This document shows, one piece after another, positions 44,672 through 54,348 of a DNA stretch of 64,000 nt. Each line of letters starts with the position of its first letter. Within the stretch, counting starts at the first letter, position 1. The stretch is taken from NCBI RefSeq assembly GCF_014200495.1, contig NZ_JACHBY010000004.1, positions 434,001 through 498,000 on the forward strand, written 5' to 3'. The stretch is from Mucilaginibacter geliditolerans. Its GTDB lineage: Bacteria > Bacteroidota > Bacteroidia > Sphingobacteriales > Sphingobacteriaceae. The notes under the pieces were generated by a model that was not told the DNA's origin, ran no database searches, and saw only the letters and a program-made list of their open reading frames with translations. Made by a program: the position numbers and the translations under genes.

Positions 44672-44986
44672 CACTGGTCGAAGTTTAGCAAAGCGTAACT
44701 TCGACCTATAATCCAGCAAGTATCCTGCTTGCGCTTCAAACACAAAAAAGCCTCAAATCTTTCGACTCAAGGCTTTCATTTTGAAAAGGGAACAGGTCAA
44801 ATCCCGAACTTTTTGGAGGACTTAACTTTTATTTTAAATTTCCGAAACTAAATATCAAAATTAGGATTTGCATATCTTTATCTGCGCTTTACACTTATAC
44901 AAATTGTGGAGCATTATAATTCTTTACAGTAGAGTTTAGCTGAAAGCTAAATACATTTTAGGACGAAGTATAAACTTCGACCAGTG
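44672..44986. mobile_element. MITE-like element with perfect 16-bp terminal inverted repeats
   Basis: CACTGGTCGAAGTTTA at 44672-44687 and its exact reverse complement TAAACTTCGACCAGTG at 44971-44986 bound 315 bases with no coding capacity. Each end also forms its own hairpin: GGTCGAAGTT/AACTTCGACC (44676-44706) and GGACGAAGT/ACTTCGACC (44961-44982). Internally there is AAAGCCT...AGGCTTT (about 44749-44778) and TTTAGC-TGAAA-GCTAAA near 44936. No clear target-site duplication is visible. The bases from 44987 to 45250 hold no recognisable gene. Confidence 0.5.
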
Positions 44987-45250
44987 GGTATTTTTTGAAC
45001 ACATAGAATAATTTACCTTCAAACTTGAATGCTATCATCCATAAAAAAGTATTTACTTAATAATTTGTAAAGCGAAGGATCATAAAACCGTAATTCGCCC
45101 CTCCTGCTGATTTCATTATTTGTGCCATCGCTAGGAATAGCTTTTTTAAATGCGTTAAACCAACATTGAACCCCTACAGCAAAGTATTCATCGGCATTCG
45201 AATGGCATAGTATTTTTCCAAAGCCCCTTGCTTAAGTATTAATACCATCT

Positions 45251-46003
45251 TTATATCTTAAAAAACAATTTAATAATGCTCTTCTTTTGCTTGGAGATAG
45301 GGACTTTTATGCCTGTGTGCTCCATAATTAGGTATCCTGAGTCCTCGTTAAGAATACTTGCTATATGCTTTTTATTAACCAGGTGCGACTGATGGCAACG
45401 GATAAAACCATACGGCGAGAGCAGTTCCTCATACTCATACATAGGTTTTGATATCAAATGTGATACTCCATCAACCAAAAAGAAAGTTGTATAATTATTC
45501 GATGATTCGCATCTCACTATGTTTTTAACAGGAATTAAGTGAGTTTCCTTTAACGTTGGTAAGGCAATTTTTTCATTCTCGTCCCGGTCTTGCTTATCTA
45601 ACAAGTAAAGGAAATTTTCCAATCTTAAATTTTGTTTTTTGACATTAATGCTAGCCTTAATTTTATCCACCGCTTTATTTAATTCGGTAATGCTTATAGG
45701 CTTAAGCAAATAATCAAGCGCTGAAAATTTTATAGCCATTATTCCATACTCATCATAAGCGGTAACAAAAACAACTTCAAAAGAGCGTTCATCCAATGAT
45801 TTCAAAAGCTCAAAGCCATTCATGCCGGGCATTTGGATATCTAAGAAAACCACATCCGGCTTTAAATCTAGAATTAATGCTCTTGCCTGGGAGGCTGATG
45901 AAGAGGTTCCTACCACTTCAATTTCAGGATATTGGTTATTTAATAACGATTGTAAATTTTTAATATTAAACCGCTCATCATCAACAATTATAGCTTTTAT
46001 CAT
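45251..46003 (-). CDS. LytTR-family response regulator
   Basis: 250 residues. Receiver domain about 2-115 with the phospho-acceptor aspartate in VVFLDIQMPGMNG (D54-D56 region), T in VTAYDEYG and K in LLKPIS. LytTR DNA-binding domain about 145-250 (IRCESSNNYTTFFLVDG, FIRCHQSHLVNKKHI). ATG at 46003. The sensor kinase gene ends one base upstream, so the pair is one operon with the TlpA-like gene. LytTR regulators bind direct repeats; none was identified here. Confidence 0.92.
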   Translation of the reverse strand: MIKAIIVDDERFNIKNLQSLLNNQYPEIEVVGTSSSASQARALILDLKPDVVFLDIQMPGMNGFELLKSLDERSFEVVFVTAYDEYGIMAIKFSALDYLLKPISITELNKAVDKIKASINVKKQNLRLENFLYLLDKQDRDENEKIALPTLKETHLIPVKNIVRCESSNNYTTFFLVDGVSHLISKPMYEYEELLSPYGFIRCHQSHLVNKKHIASILNEDSGYLIMEHTGIKVPISKQKKSIIKLFFKI

Positions 46004-46004
46004 T

Positions 46005-47606
46005 CTATATCCAGTTGTTAAATATCAAAGTTATTGCTGTTCCTGCATGTTTGTGAAATTCCAGCGTAATTGCTTTTTCCTTTTTTAATTTATTGATAGC
46101 CGCAATTCTTTCTAATGTTAATTTTAAGCCATAACCATAAGCGGTGTCGTCATCAAAGCTTTTTCCGTTATCTTTTATCATGATAATAAGCTCACCAGGC
46201 TGCTGCCCCTCTTTATAGAATATCTGCAATTGTCCTTTATCTTCTAAAAAAGAAATACCGTGTTTAATTGCATTTTCTATCAATGGCTGTAATATCAACG
46301 TGGGTATTTCAATATCGGGTAAGGTAAGCGTATTTGATATTTGGATATCAGATAAAAAATTAAATCTCAATTGTTCCAGCCCGATGTACGTATTCATCAT
46401 CTCAATTTCCTTATCGAGCGTATTAAAAATATACTGACTACGGTTTAAGGTTTGCCTCAGTAAAGCACTAAACTCATGCAGGTAATAATTAGCATCATCA
46501 ATTTGATTGGTATTGATAAGCCCTTGGATAGAGCTTAAAGCATTAAAGGTAAAATGCGGGTTTAATTGTGCCTGCAAACGCCTTAACGACTGCTCTGTTT
46601 CTGTTTGTTTTTCTTTTACAGCCTTGATTTTCTTTTTTAGAACAACTACTATGGCAATAATTATAAGTAACGTAAAGGTAATTATTGCTATAAAGTAAGA
46701 TATGACAGACTGATACCAGTAAGGTTTTACTGACAGACAAATTATACCTATACTTTCCGGCTGTATAACATAGTTGAATTGCAACTCATAATCTGTATTT
46801 GATGCTAGCTCTGGCAGCTTTAAGAAAGTAGGGCCAATTTGCTGCAGCGTATCCCGCGTTTTTAGATTTATTAAAAGGTATTTAACAGCGGAATCCCTAA
46901 AATCCGATTTGGTTTTAATAGTGGTGACGAACTTCCCACCGGGTGAGAAAACTATTTTTTGAGTGCCGCTGGTTTGTACCTGGCTTTCATATAGCTGTTC
47001 CTTTAGCTGGTGATAAACTTCAATTTTAGGTATTACTTTAAGTCGTTTAATATAGTACCTGCGGACCAGTGTATCGGTGTTGTAATCATAAAAATCAATA
47101 AAAAAGAAATCGTTAACTTTTAGTGAAACATAGCCAATATCAATCCCTTCTTTCAGGAGATATTTACTATTCTTCCCTTGCTTTAATACCTTATTTAAGG
47201 TATCAATCTGCAATATGAACCCTTGGCCGTGTACGGGGGTTGTAGTGTAGTATGATCTTTCATAAAGCTTATGAATCTGGTAGTGATCAAGCAACAGGAA
47301 ATTATACTTTTCTTTATGCGACGGCTCAGAGATATTAATTGTACCAAAAGGCATATTGGTGGTTTGTATAGCTACCCAGTTGCCTGCAATATAAATGGGA
47401 ATTACTTTTTGCTTTGCTCCGTTCCTTATATCATCAGAAAAAGCACTGCTATTCATCTGCTTAATCAAAATACCTTGCGCGTCTACACGTATGGGGGCTT
47501 TGCCAAAAATGGTAACATGCTGGGCAAGCCCTCTGTTAAAAGATGCATTAACTATTAAAAGAAAAACTATCCATCTTTTTAAAATAATGCTACTTATCCT
47601 TTTCAA
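46005..47606 (-). CDS. LytS-like membrane sensor histidine kinase
   Basis: 533 residues from TTG 47606, which gives a clean signal peptide (WIVFLLIVNASFNRGLAQ) and overlaps the upstream stop by 17 bases. An ATG at 47642 is the alternative and overlaps by 53. A periplasmic region of about 300 residues is followed by one membrane helix (SYFIAIITFTLLIIIAIVVVL), a coiled-coil linker, the His_kinase domain with phospho-acceptor H in LNPHFTFNALSSIQGL, and a HATPase domain (LILQPLIENAIKHGI, IMIKDNGKSF). It signals to the LytTR regulator one base downstream. The input is unknown; linkage to a thioredoxin-like protein may suggest redox or envelope stress. Confidence 0.88.
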   Translation of the reverse strand: MKRISSIILKRWIVFLLIVNASFNRGLAQHVTIFGKAPIRVDAQGILIKQMNSSAFSDDIRNGAKQKVIPIYIAGNWVAIQTTNMPFGTINISEPSHKEKYNFLLLDHYQIHKLYERSYYTTTPVHGQGFILQIDTLNKVLKQGKNSKYLLKEGIDIGYVSLKVNDFFFIDFYDYNTDTLVRRYYIKRLKVIPKIEVYHQLKEQLYESQVQTSGTQKIVFSPGGKFVTTIKTKSDFRDSAVKYLLINLKTRDTLQQIGPTFLKLPELASNTDYELQFNYVIQPESIGIICLSVKPYWYQSVISYFIAIITFTLLIIIAIVVVLKKKIKAVKEKQTETEQSLRRLQAQLNPHFTFNALSSIQGLINTNQIDDANYYLHEFSALLRQTLNRSQYIFNTLDKEIEMMNTYIGLEQLRFNFLSDIQISNTLTLPDIEIPTLILQPLIENAIKHGISFLEDKGQLQIFYKEGQQPGELIIMIKDNGKSFDDDTAYGYGLKLTLERIAAINKLKKEKAITLEFHKHAGTAITLIFNNWI

Positions 47607-49110
47607 GTTGGGTTTTAATAAGGGTTTCCAGTTTGTCGGCATCACTTGGTGCCGGAGCATCTAAGTTAACTATTAAACCTGCTTTATCTATCAGTACAAA
47701 CTTAGGTATGGCATTCGTAAAGTAATGACTTGTTTTGCCATCACCATCAAAAAGTTGTAGCCATTCAGGTTTATCCTGATGCAATGCATGTTGCCAGGCA
47801 TCTTTGCTATCGCGCACGGCAATGCTTACTAATTGTACATGGCTATCTATTTTGTATTTTTTATACAGTTTGTTTAAATAAGGGGTTTCTTCACGGCAGG
47901 GTGCACATGAGCTTGCCCAAAAATCAATTAAAACCACTTTGCCTTTAAAATCTGCCAATGTATGTGTTTTCCCTTTATTGTCAATTAACGAAAATGCCTG
48001 TGCTGTATCTCCAGTTTTATATTTACTTAGCTCATATTCTTTATTATTTATAAGGCTTGTTAGCTTCTCCCGATACAGTTTGCTATTAATATTATCTAAA
48101 TAAGGCATAGTGTTTTTAGTCGCAGCCTTAAATTCCTCATAAGTATTGATTACCGCGTCTAAATATAGATTCATAAACCTGTAAAAAACGTAATCTCTAA
48201 CATCCCCCTTGAAAATCGCATGAATTTTTTTTAACAATGAACCATATTTATCATTAGGAGCAACACCATTTACTTTATTATCGTGTTTGAAATTGTAATA
48301 AAGGTACCAATAGGAAAACCCCACAAGGGTTTTAAAAGCCGGGGAGGCCATATTGCCGCTATTTGACATGTCTTTTGTTACCGTGCTATCAGAATTAGTA
48401 GTTATGTATTTGTCTACTTCAGTTGGGCTTTCAGTATCCAATAGTTGATAGGCGTGCCCTAAAAGGGCATCTAACCTGTTAAAGTTTATATCTGCGTAAA
48501 TTAAGTTTTTAAAGTAAGCATAGTTGGGATCATGGGCATCATTGTATAATGTAGTGCATTTAATCAATAATGAATCGGTTGTTATTTTAGAACTTCGGTA
48601 CCAATTATCAAAAGTTACTTTACCAGTTGGGTCATAATATTGAGGGTGCTTATTAATTTCGGTATAAAGATTATTAATTACCGAGCCCTGGCCACCCCAA
48701 TCTATTTCCATGTTTCGCCCTGCCCATTTGTTTACATCCGTTTTGAGCAATAATTGATAGCCAGGTGCCAGCATGGCTTTAATCTCATTAAACCGACCAT
48801 TGATAATAATATATAAGACAACAATTTGAGGTCCCGGTATCAAACCTGTCGAGACAGTAAATATGCCATTGTTAACAGAAAGGGTATCAGTTATTTCTTC
48901 ATTCCGCTTATTATTATGAATCATTAATACTGATGTTCCTTTGAAATTAATCAAATCCGCTGTTAATACTGCCGGATCGTTCAGGTAGTTTAAACTTTTT
49001 AATCTGGTAACATTTTTTAAAAATGGTTTTCCATTTTCTTTTGGCTCCGCATTAATTACTAAACAAACAAAAAGCATTAGGGATAATAGGATTGTTTTTT
49101 TTATGATCAT
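47590..49110 (-). CDS. Exported TlpA/ResA-like thioredoxin-domain protein
   Basis: 506 residues. Signal peptide 1-22 (LLSLMLFVCLVINAE). A long N-terminal region of about 360 residues, partly like the DUF4369/AhpC-associated domains of Bacteroidota thiol proteins, is followed by a TlpA-like thioredoxin domain (about 365-506) with the redox motif CAPC in FWASSCAPCREE and cis-Pro in AIPKFVLID. These proteins reduce or isomerise disulfides in the periplasm. Its end overlaps the start of the sensor kinase gene, indicating one operon of thiol protein, kinase and regulator. ATG at 49110. Confidence 0.88.
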   Translation of the reverse strand: MIIKKTILLSLMLFVCLVINAEPKENGKPFLKNVTRLKSLNYLNDPAVLTADLINFKGTSVLMIHNNKRNEEITDTLSVNNGIFTVSTGLIPGPQIVVLYIIINGRFNEIKAMLAPGYQLLLKTDVNKWAGRNMEIDWGGQGSVINNLYTEINKHPQYYDPTGKVTFDNWYRSSKITTDSLLIKCTTLYNDAHDPNYAYFKNLIYADINFNRLDALLGHAYQLLDTESPTEVDKYITTNSDSTVTKDMSNSGNMASPAFKTLVGFSYWYLYYNFKHDNKVNGVAPNDKYGSLLKKIHAIFKGDVRDYVFYRFMNLYLDAVINTYEEFKAATKNTMPYLDNINSKLYREKLTSLINNKEYELSKYKTGDTAQAFSLIDNKGKTHTLADFKGKVVLIDFWASSCAPCREETPYLNKLYKKYKIDSHVQLVSIAVRDSKDAWQHALHQDKPEWLQLFDGDGKTSHYFTNAIPKFVLIDKAGLIVNLDAPAPSDADKLETLIKTQLEKDK

Positions 49111-49712
49111 TGGGATGAAATTTTAAATTAAATCCCAAAGTTGGTAACCAAAGGGTAGATAAAATACTAGAAATGTGTAAACGGCATGAATGAGTGTGAA
49201 TTTGAATCCCCCCAAATTAAATCAAACTTGAATAATTAGATAGAAACATTGAAAATTATATTCCAATATTCAAAGATAAACCTGCGTTTCTTAGGACTTA
49301 TGGTTTCCGCATTAATAGCTTGGCTACAGAATATTTTTATTAGTTTAGAATCGTAAGATTTGTAATTAATCTGCATCAAAGGCAAGCGCCCATTACCATG
49401 CATTCGTTTGTATGGCCCAACCAGCAACTCATGAGCAAAATGTTTAAGATGCCGAATTTTTGAGCTGGTTAAATGATTAGACGGCAGCTGTTTATTTGAA
49501 GTGAGAAGTCGGATATGGAACAGGCTGCCGCTAATTTAAGTTTGGCTATAAAGTGTTGTGAAACCGTTTTTATAATCAAATTTTCCAAATTGTCGAAAGC
49601 TGTTAATTGATGCTTCTATTGAAATTTATTTTGCTGAAACAAACGTTTGGAATCAAGCAGAATATTTGTGGGAAAGGAAAAGGTTTGTAGGAGGATATGT
49701 ACTATTCAGTAT

Positions 49713-49736
49713 AAAATGCACCGCAAAATGCACCGC
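49713..49736 (+). repeat. Tandem 12-bp direct repeat
   Basis: AAAATGCACCGC occurs twice in immediate succession. Its position about 60 bases before the tRNA-like sequence would suit arm-type binding sites of a tyrosine recombinase, but no integrase gene is in the window. Confidence 0.55.
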
Positions 49737-49792
49737 TGTAAAATAAAAAATCCTTTTAATTTACTGAATTTCAGCTCATTACAATGATTCAA

Positions 49793-49808
49793 GGTAGCCC
49801 GTGAGGGA
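49793..49808 (-). other. Possible attachment site (partial tRNA 3' end)
   Basis: On the minus strand 49793-49808 reads TCCCTCACGGGCTACC, like the end of a T arm, an acceptor strand (ACGGGCT) and ACC of CCA. The rest of a tRNA is not present beyond it. This is what integration into a tRNA 3' end leaves behind. It marks the edge between the ordinary genome and the defence-type region. Confidence 0.3.
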
Positions 49809-49981
49809 CGCTTCACACATCGCTTTGTCGAAGATTTACAGCTTTTAGGTAGCATTTTTGATCAACAAGTGTCCTATTAGGACTGAAGTTGAATCGGGTT
49901 TCACACCGAAAGTCGATTAACTTTCCTCTGATGTATTGTTTCATAGGCGATAAATATTGAAATTGTCTTGAACAACACGCT

Positions 49982-52006
49982 CTACCCGGCTTTTGCCAGC
50001 TGCTTTGCCGTTTTGACGGCAAACTTTTTTAAAGGTTCGTAACCGTTGACTACTGCCAGTTTCCCAGACAGCAGATAAATACCGTCCACGTTTTCGTCGG
50101 TCAAGACAATGTACTTGTCCTGACAATAGGCCAGCACCCCTGGATTGGCGATAAAGTGGTAGATCCACTCGTCTTCGGAGCCATTGGAGATGTAAGCGTC
50201 GGCGATGTCTTTCAATACCTGTGGATTTGTCAGCGTTTTGTTCTCTCGTTTGCGTCGTATAACGTCCGCTAGCAAAGCCCTCAGATATCTTACCTTATCC
50301 TCATCATGAAGGATTGTCCGCCAACTGTCTAGCGACTGGCCGAATGACCAGCGCGAACCTCCCAGTATACTGGAATTGCCATCCGCAATAGAATAATCAC
50401 CCTTGGCTAGGAATGCCCGCCTGAGGATGTCATTCGGGTTATTGAAAAGTTGTTTAAATGTCTGATAAAAGGAAATAAATGTCGCCTTTTTGAAAAGGGC
50501 TTTTTTGGGATTATCAGGATCAAAATTCATGATTTCCCAAAGGAATCTAATTCGTCCGTTACACAACACAAAGTCCTCCGCCTCCCAGAACAGATCCTCC
50601 AGTTCTGTCCTGTAATATTCCTGACCGGTAGCTTGTGCGTACATTTTTAATTTCCATATCTCTTCTTTGGTCAATAGATTATCATAATCGAGCCGCAACA
50701 AACTGGTGGCCAACCGGGCTACATCTCTGTTTCGTCCGGCAATGAATTGCGCGGTCATTTGCACTGTTTGTGCCATATACTGATAAGGACTCTTGGAAAC
50801 ATTCTCAAAGCGGGTAACATTGTAAAAGAATCTGACATATCTTTTCAGCTCAGAGGGTGACGCATCAGTATACCGCTCTGCAAACATCAGTAGTGGGAAC
50901 AAGCTGATATAGTCCTTAATATCCGGCTGTTTCCGCAAAAACGCTATATCAAACATTACCCCAAGGTCAACGGCCAGCAGCCGCTTCAAGGCGAGGTAAC
51001 AACTTTCTACCTTTTCCATCGTAAGCCCGTCGGAGGAAAACTTATCGTTTTCCCGCAGCTGCCGTAGCGTTTCGGTGAGATTGTTGTCCTTTTTTCCATC
51101 TCTTACCACCTCTATCATTTTTATCCAACGCAGAAATTCATTGAAACCCCTGTCGGCTGTTGGTGATTTGTCTCTGTTCTCCCAGAACAAGTGCTGCCAT
51201 TCTTCCCATTTTAGCCCATATTGTTGTTTGTCTGCATCTGAACGCCTCTGAAGCAGTTCTGCCTTTATATTTTCGTTGGTTTCAACTGTTTCCCCGCGGC
51301 TGTTCATATAAAGATACAGGTCTTCTCCTTGCTCGCTTTTGTTGGTATCAAAGTACCAGAATTCGACTTGGTTCTCAATATATTCAGTTGTCAGGTCTTG
51401 TTTGTTTAACAGCATTATGATGTGCTGGTAATTGCTGACAAATGCCGTAATCGTCTGATCAGTTTCATAAGACTTATAGAACCAGAACTGGTTTTTTACC
51501 TGCGAAATGTCCCCACCTCCGAGCAGGAAGCCAATGTAGTCGATGAGGAAAACGTGCGCGTTCTCTCTGACCTTATAATCAACTTTCGGTAATTTATTGG
51601 CGAAATAGCCCCTGCGAAATTTCTCCTGGTTACCCTCTCTGATATAGAGAAACATTAGAATAAGGAAAAGCGTGGTCAGCCGTTGTTGGCCATCAATTAG
51701 CATGTATTTGTTCGGGTCATCGCTGTCCGAATAAGCATATAAAAAACCGATATTAGAAAACGGCTTTTGCTGTTCAAGTGCTCTGACGAACAGGTCCTTC
51801 ACCTGTGGTGGAAAAATGTTCAACTTTTCAGATGTTACTTCAACGGCATAACGGTCATCCTCATGGAAATCTTCCAGTAAAGATTTTATCAGTTTCCCGA
51901 CATTCTCGGTTGTCCAGACATAATCCCGCTGAATTTCAGGAATGAGTACTTGGTCCAGGTTCTGGTAAGTAAAAAAAGATTTTAAAGTATAGCGTCCTGG
52001 GTTCAT
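49982..52006 (-). CDS. DUF262 (GmrS-type) protein without visible HNH
   Basis: 674 residues, cytoplasmic. N-terminal DUF262 domain with LIPEIQRDYVW (21-31) and the nucleotide-binding signature DGQQRLTTL (105-113). In GmrSD-type restriction enzymes this ParB/Srx-like domain hydrolyses NTP and controls a nuclease. The C-terminal half has no DUF1524 HNH motif that I can see (YSIADGNSSILGGSRWSFGQSLDSW is conserved-looking but unassigned). The gene overlaps the upstream DUF262-DUF1524 gene by four bases (ATGA), so the two are translationally coupled. Together they may form a two-subunit modified-DNA restriction or other defence system. ATG at 52006. Confidence 0.85.
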   Translation of the reverse strand: MNPGRYTLKSFFTYQNLDQVLIPEIQRDYVWTTENVGKLIKSLLEDFHEDDRYAVEVTSEKLNIFPPQVKDLFVRALEQQKPFSNIGFLYAYSDSDDPNKYMLIDGQQRLTTLFLILMFLYIREGNQEKFRRGYFANKLPKVDYKVRENAHVFLIDYIGFLLGGGDISQVKNQFWFYKSYETDQTITAFVSNYQHIIMLLNKQDLTTEYIENQVEFWYFDTNKSEQGEDLYLYMNSRGETVETNENIKAELLQRRSDADKQQYGLKWEEWQHLFWENRDKSPTADRGFNEFLRWIKMIEVVRDGKKDNNLTETLRQLRENDKFSSDGLTMEKVESCYLALKRLLAVDLGVMFDIAFLRKQPDIKDYISLFPLLMFAERYTDASPSELKRYVRFFYNVTRFENVSKSPYQYMAQTVQMTAQFIAGRNRDVARLATSLLRLDYDNLLTKEEIWKLKMYAQATGQEYYRTELEDLFWEAEDFVLCNGRIRFLWEIMNFDPDNPKKALFKKATFISFYQTFKQLFNNPNDILRRAFLAKGDYSIADGNSSILGGSRWSFGQSLDSWRTILHDEDKVRYLRALLADVIRRKRENKTLTNPQVLKDIADAYISNGSEDEWIYHFIANPGVLAYCQDKYIVLTDENVDGIYLLSGKLAVVNGYEPLKKFAVKTAKQLAKAG

Positions 52007-53832
52007 ATTGCAAGGTCCTTTCTGATGATCTCAACTTTTTCGACCATCCAGATCTGGTGGTTGTCAATGTCATTTTCGGTCCAGGAAATATTATCGGTGG
52101 TCATTTTCGCACTGATTAGTTTGGAAAAGATGTCATAGGTATGTTTAGGTACAAAACTACCCGCACTAATCCTGGCAATTATATTATGGCGCTTTTTGCT
52201 GAACATGCCGTTGCTGTTAGAACTGTTGTCGCCGCCGGTTAGCAGGGCCATATTTCCCATCTTATTGAGCTTGTCAGTTTTAATCAGTCGGTATATAAGC
52301 ATTTTTTCTTCAGGGACCAGTTCGCAGGAGCTTCGGGAAAGCTTACGTTTGATAGTGTGGAATTCCTTCATTTTCAGGTTGGGGATTTTTTCTTTGATTC
52401 GTTTAAGGTCGTCAAATTTGACAGTCATTAACTGATTAATCAGTTCAATATCCTTTTGTTCAAGGCGGTCGGGCAGTACATCCGGAGACCGCGGAAAAAT
52501 ATGCTCGAGTGACCAACTGCCTGCATTATAGGCGGTGAAATCGAATCTTACCTTGTCTTTGTTATGGAATACACTCAAGGAAAGTAGTACACGGTGTATT
52601 TTAGCCTTGTCGTACTGGTAGTCAAGCTCTGCAATATTTTCGGGAATGATTGCGAAGGCCAGCCGCCTGATTTTCTGTTCGACTGTTTTTATCGGGGATT
52701 TAAGCAATCCTTTCAGATCAGTAAGAATATAACCGCTGTCCCGGGCGTGGAATAAAAAGCCGACCGTATTATAGACTGCCGGGTGTCCGTACCAGTTATT
52801 CAGGATTTGTTTGATGATTTTCAGTTCGTTAAATAAACCGGCAGCCTGGCCGGCATCGTCGTTTATTGCATTTTGGAAGAAATTGAATAACGCGTATTTT
52901 CTTTCTTTATCCTTTTCGGGCTGATAGCCGGATACCACTGCCAGGAAACGGAGCAACTGTTCGATCGGCGGAGTTTCTCCGCTAAAATAAAGTGCGCTGA
53001 TATCCGGCTCCGCTGTCCAGGCGGCAATCTCGTCCCACTGACGACCGAGCAGCGCACGAATCTCAAGAACTTGTTTATATCCCAGTTGCCTGCTGCCGGT
53101 TACGGCGCGGGAAGAACGGGTCAGCAACAGTCCCTTGATCAGTTCCACGTCCGTCAGCTCAACCTTATTGTTATTAAGGTTACTGAAGATTTTCTCGCAA
53201 TTGATGTTTCCCTCTATATTATTGAGGATGATCTTCACGTGCTCACCGATATAGTCGGCAAATTTGAGTATGGTCAGATCATCCCCCAGTTCGGAAAGTC
53301 TGTCGAAAATGTGGCGAACCGCGTGGAAAAGAAAATAGATGTCCTGCTCATTGTCGTATGGATGAGTTTCAACGAATGTTTCCCAGCTTTGGCTAAATAA
53401 TTCAGGTACCTGCTGTGGGTCATAAATATATGTTGAAAAAAACTGGGATACCTTCTTTCTAATCTGGTAGGAGAGCTTATTGCTGGCAGCATTGATTTCC
53501 TCATTGCCGGTCATTCCTGCAATTACGGCGTATAGAAGGGTGAGCGTCGTTAAGCGCTGCTGGCCGTCGATGAGCTCAAGTACCGTTTCTCCTTCAAATT
53601 TATTGACTTGCGTGGTAATGTAGTTGAGGTACAATTCTTTACTATCTTTATTAAAGGCCGCCAGAAGATCGGTCATCAGTTGAGTGACAGCGCCGTCTTT
53701 ATCGGATTTCCATTTATAACCCCGCTGATAAGGCGCAATAAAGTATTTACCGGCGCCGTGACGTCCAAGGGCTCCGTCCAGGGTTGTATTGTCAAAAATT
53801 AGTGCGGTGGAGAAAACAAGTTCATTATACAT
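52003..53832 (-). CDS. DUF262-DUF1524 (GmrSD-type) nuclease
   Basis: 609 residues. DUF262 domain with FIAPYQRGYKW (31-41) and LIDGQQRLTTL (88-98), a helical middle, and a C-terminal DUF1524 HNH-like nuclease: SLEHIFPRSP (441-450) and MGNMALLTGGDNSSNSNGMF plus KKRHNI near 540-570. This is the architecture of GmrSD/BrxU-type type IV enzymes that cleave modified phage DNA using NTP. The first gene of the two-gene operon; ATG at 53832, with its promoter in the 517-base region shared with the divergent gene at 54349. Confidence 0.9.
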   Translation of the reverse strand: MYNELVFSTALIFDNTTLDGALGRHGAGKYFIAPYQRGYKWKSDKDGAVTQLMTDLLAAFNKDSKELYLNYITTQVNKFEGETVLELIDGQQRLTTLTLLYAVIAGMTGNEEINAASNKLSYQIRKKVSQFFSTYIYDPQQVPELFSQSWETFVETHPYDNEQDIYFLFHAVRHIFDRLSELGDDLTILKFADYIGEHVKIILNNIEGNINCEKIFSNLNNNKVELTDVELIKGLLLTRSSRAVTGSRQLGYKQVLEIRALLGRQWDEIAAWTAEPDISALYFSGETPPIEQLLRFLAVVSGYQPEKDKERKYALFNFFQNAINDDAGQAAGLFNELKIIKQILNNWYGHPAVYNTVGFLFHARDSGYILTDLKGLLKSPIKTVEQKIRRLAFAIIPENIAELDYQYDKAKIHRVLLSLSVFHNKDKVRFDFTAYNAGSWSLEHIFPRSPDVLPDRLEQKDIELINQLMTVKFDDLKRIKEKIPNLKMKEFHTIKRKLSRSSCELVPEEKMLIYRLIKTDKLNKMGNMALLTGGDNSSNSNGMFSKKRHNIIARISAGSFVPKHTYDIFSKLISAKMTTDNISWTENDIDNHQIWMVEKVEIIRKDLAI

Positions 53833-54348
53833 GTGATCAAGGAATAAGTTTGGCAGTACAAAATAGTAAATTATCTGGTTTAGCTTCCAGTCATTCTGCC
53901 GAGAATCTAAAGTAAATTGTTTAATTATTGCACTTTCGACAGTGCTCCGAGCGATTATTATTACACAAACTCTAAATTAGGCGCGTATCTTGAACAAACG
54001 TTTTACAGATGCACGTTCGTCATAGGTATCGTAACAATGGCGTCATAGCAAGAATCTTAAAATCATCAATTAGCTTATTTTATTGGCAGGCATTGGTTGT
54101 GTATTGGTTTGGTCGTTAAATATATCTACAAATTTTAACCAATGAAGAAAATAATAAGTTGACATCAGACAAGTTTCAGAATTGATATCTGAGCGCCTTT
54201 AAAATATGTATCATAAAAATATAACAAAAATATTATTAATTTCGCTTTAACCAATTGATTCCTGTAACAGCAATATTAAATGATTTAATTGTTATTACGC
54301 GTCGGTCAGCCCTTTTGCCGAATATAATACCTAACACCTTTTAATAAA
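53833..54348. other. Divergent intergenic region
   Basis: 516 AT-rich bases between the DUF262 operon and the two-gene module. No gene or RNA is recognised. CGGTCAGCCCTTTTGCC at 54302-54318 resembles a -24/-12 element but the GG-GC spacing is one base too long. Confidence 0.35.

Larger units (their letters stand above)
49111..49981. other. Gene-poor boundary region before the defence island
   Basis: About 870 bases without a supported gene. The direct repeat at 49713-49736 and the tRNA-like 3' end at 49793-49808 are listed separately. Short frames at 49236-49427 (minus) and near 49515 (plus) show no family features. Confidence 0.4.

Noticed and set aside
49236..49427. 63-codon minus-strand frame in the boundary region
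   Set aside because: Considered as an integrase remnant because of the nearby attachment-like site, but no recombinase motif (R..HxxR..Y) is present.
54302..54318. Sigma-54 promoter before the two-gene module
   Set aside because: The GG and GC are eleven rather than ten bases apart, which normally abolishes sigma-54 recognition.
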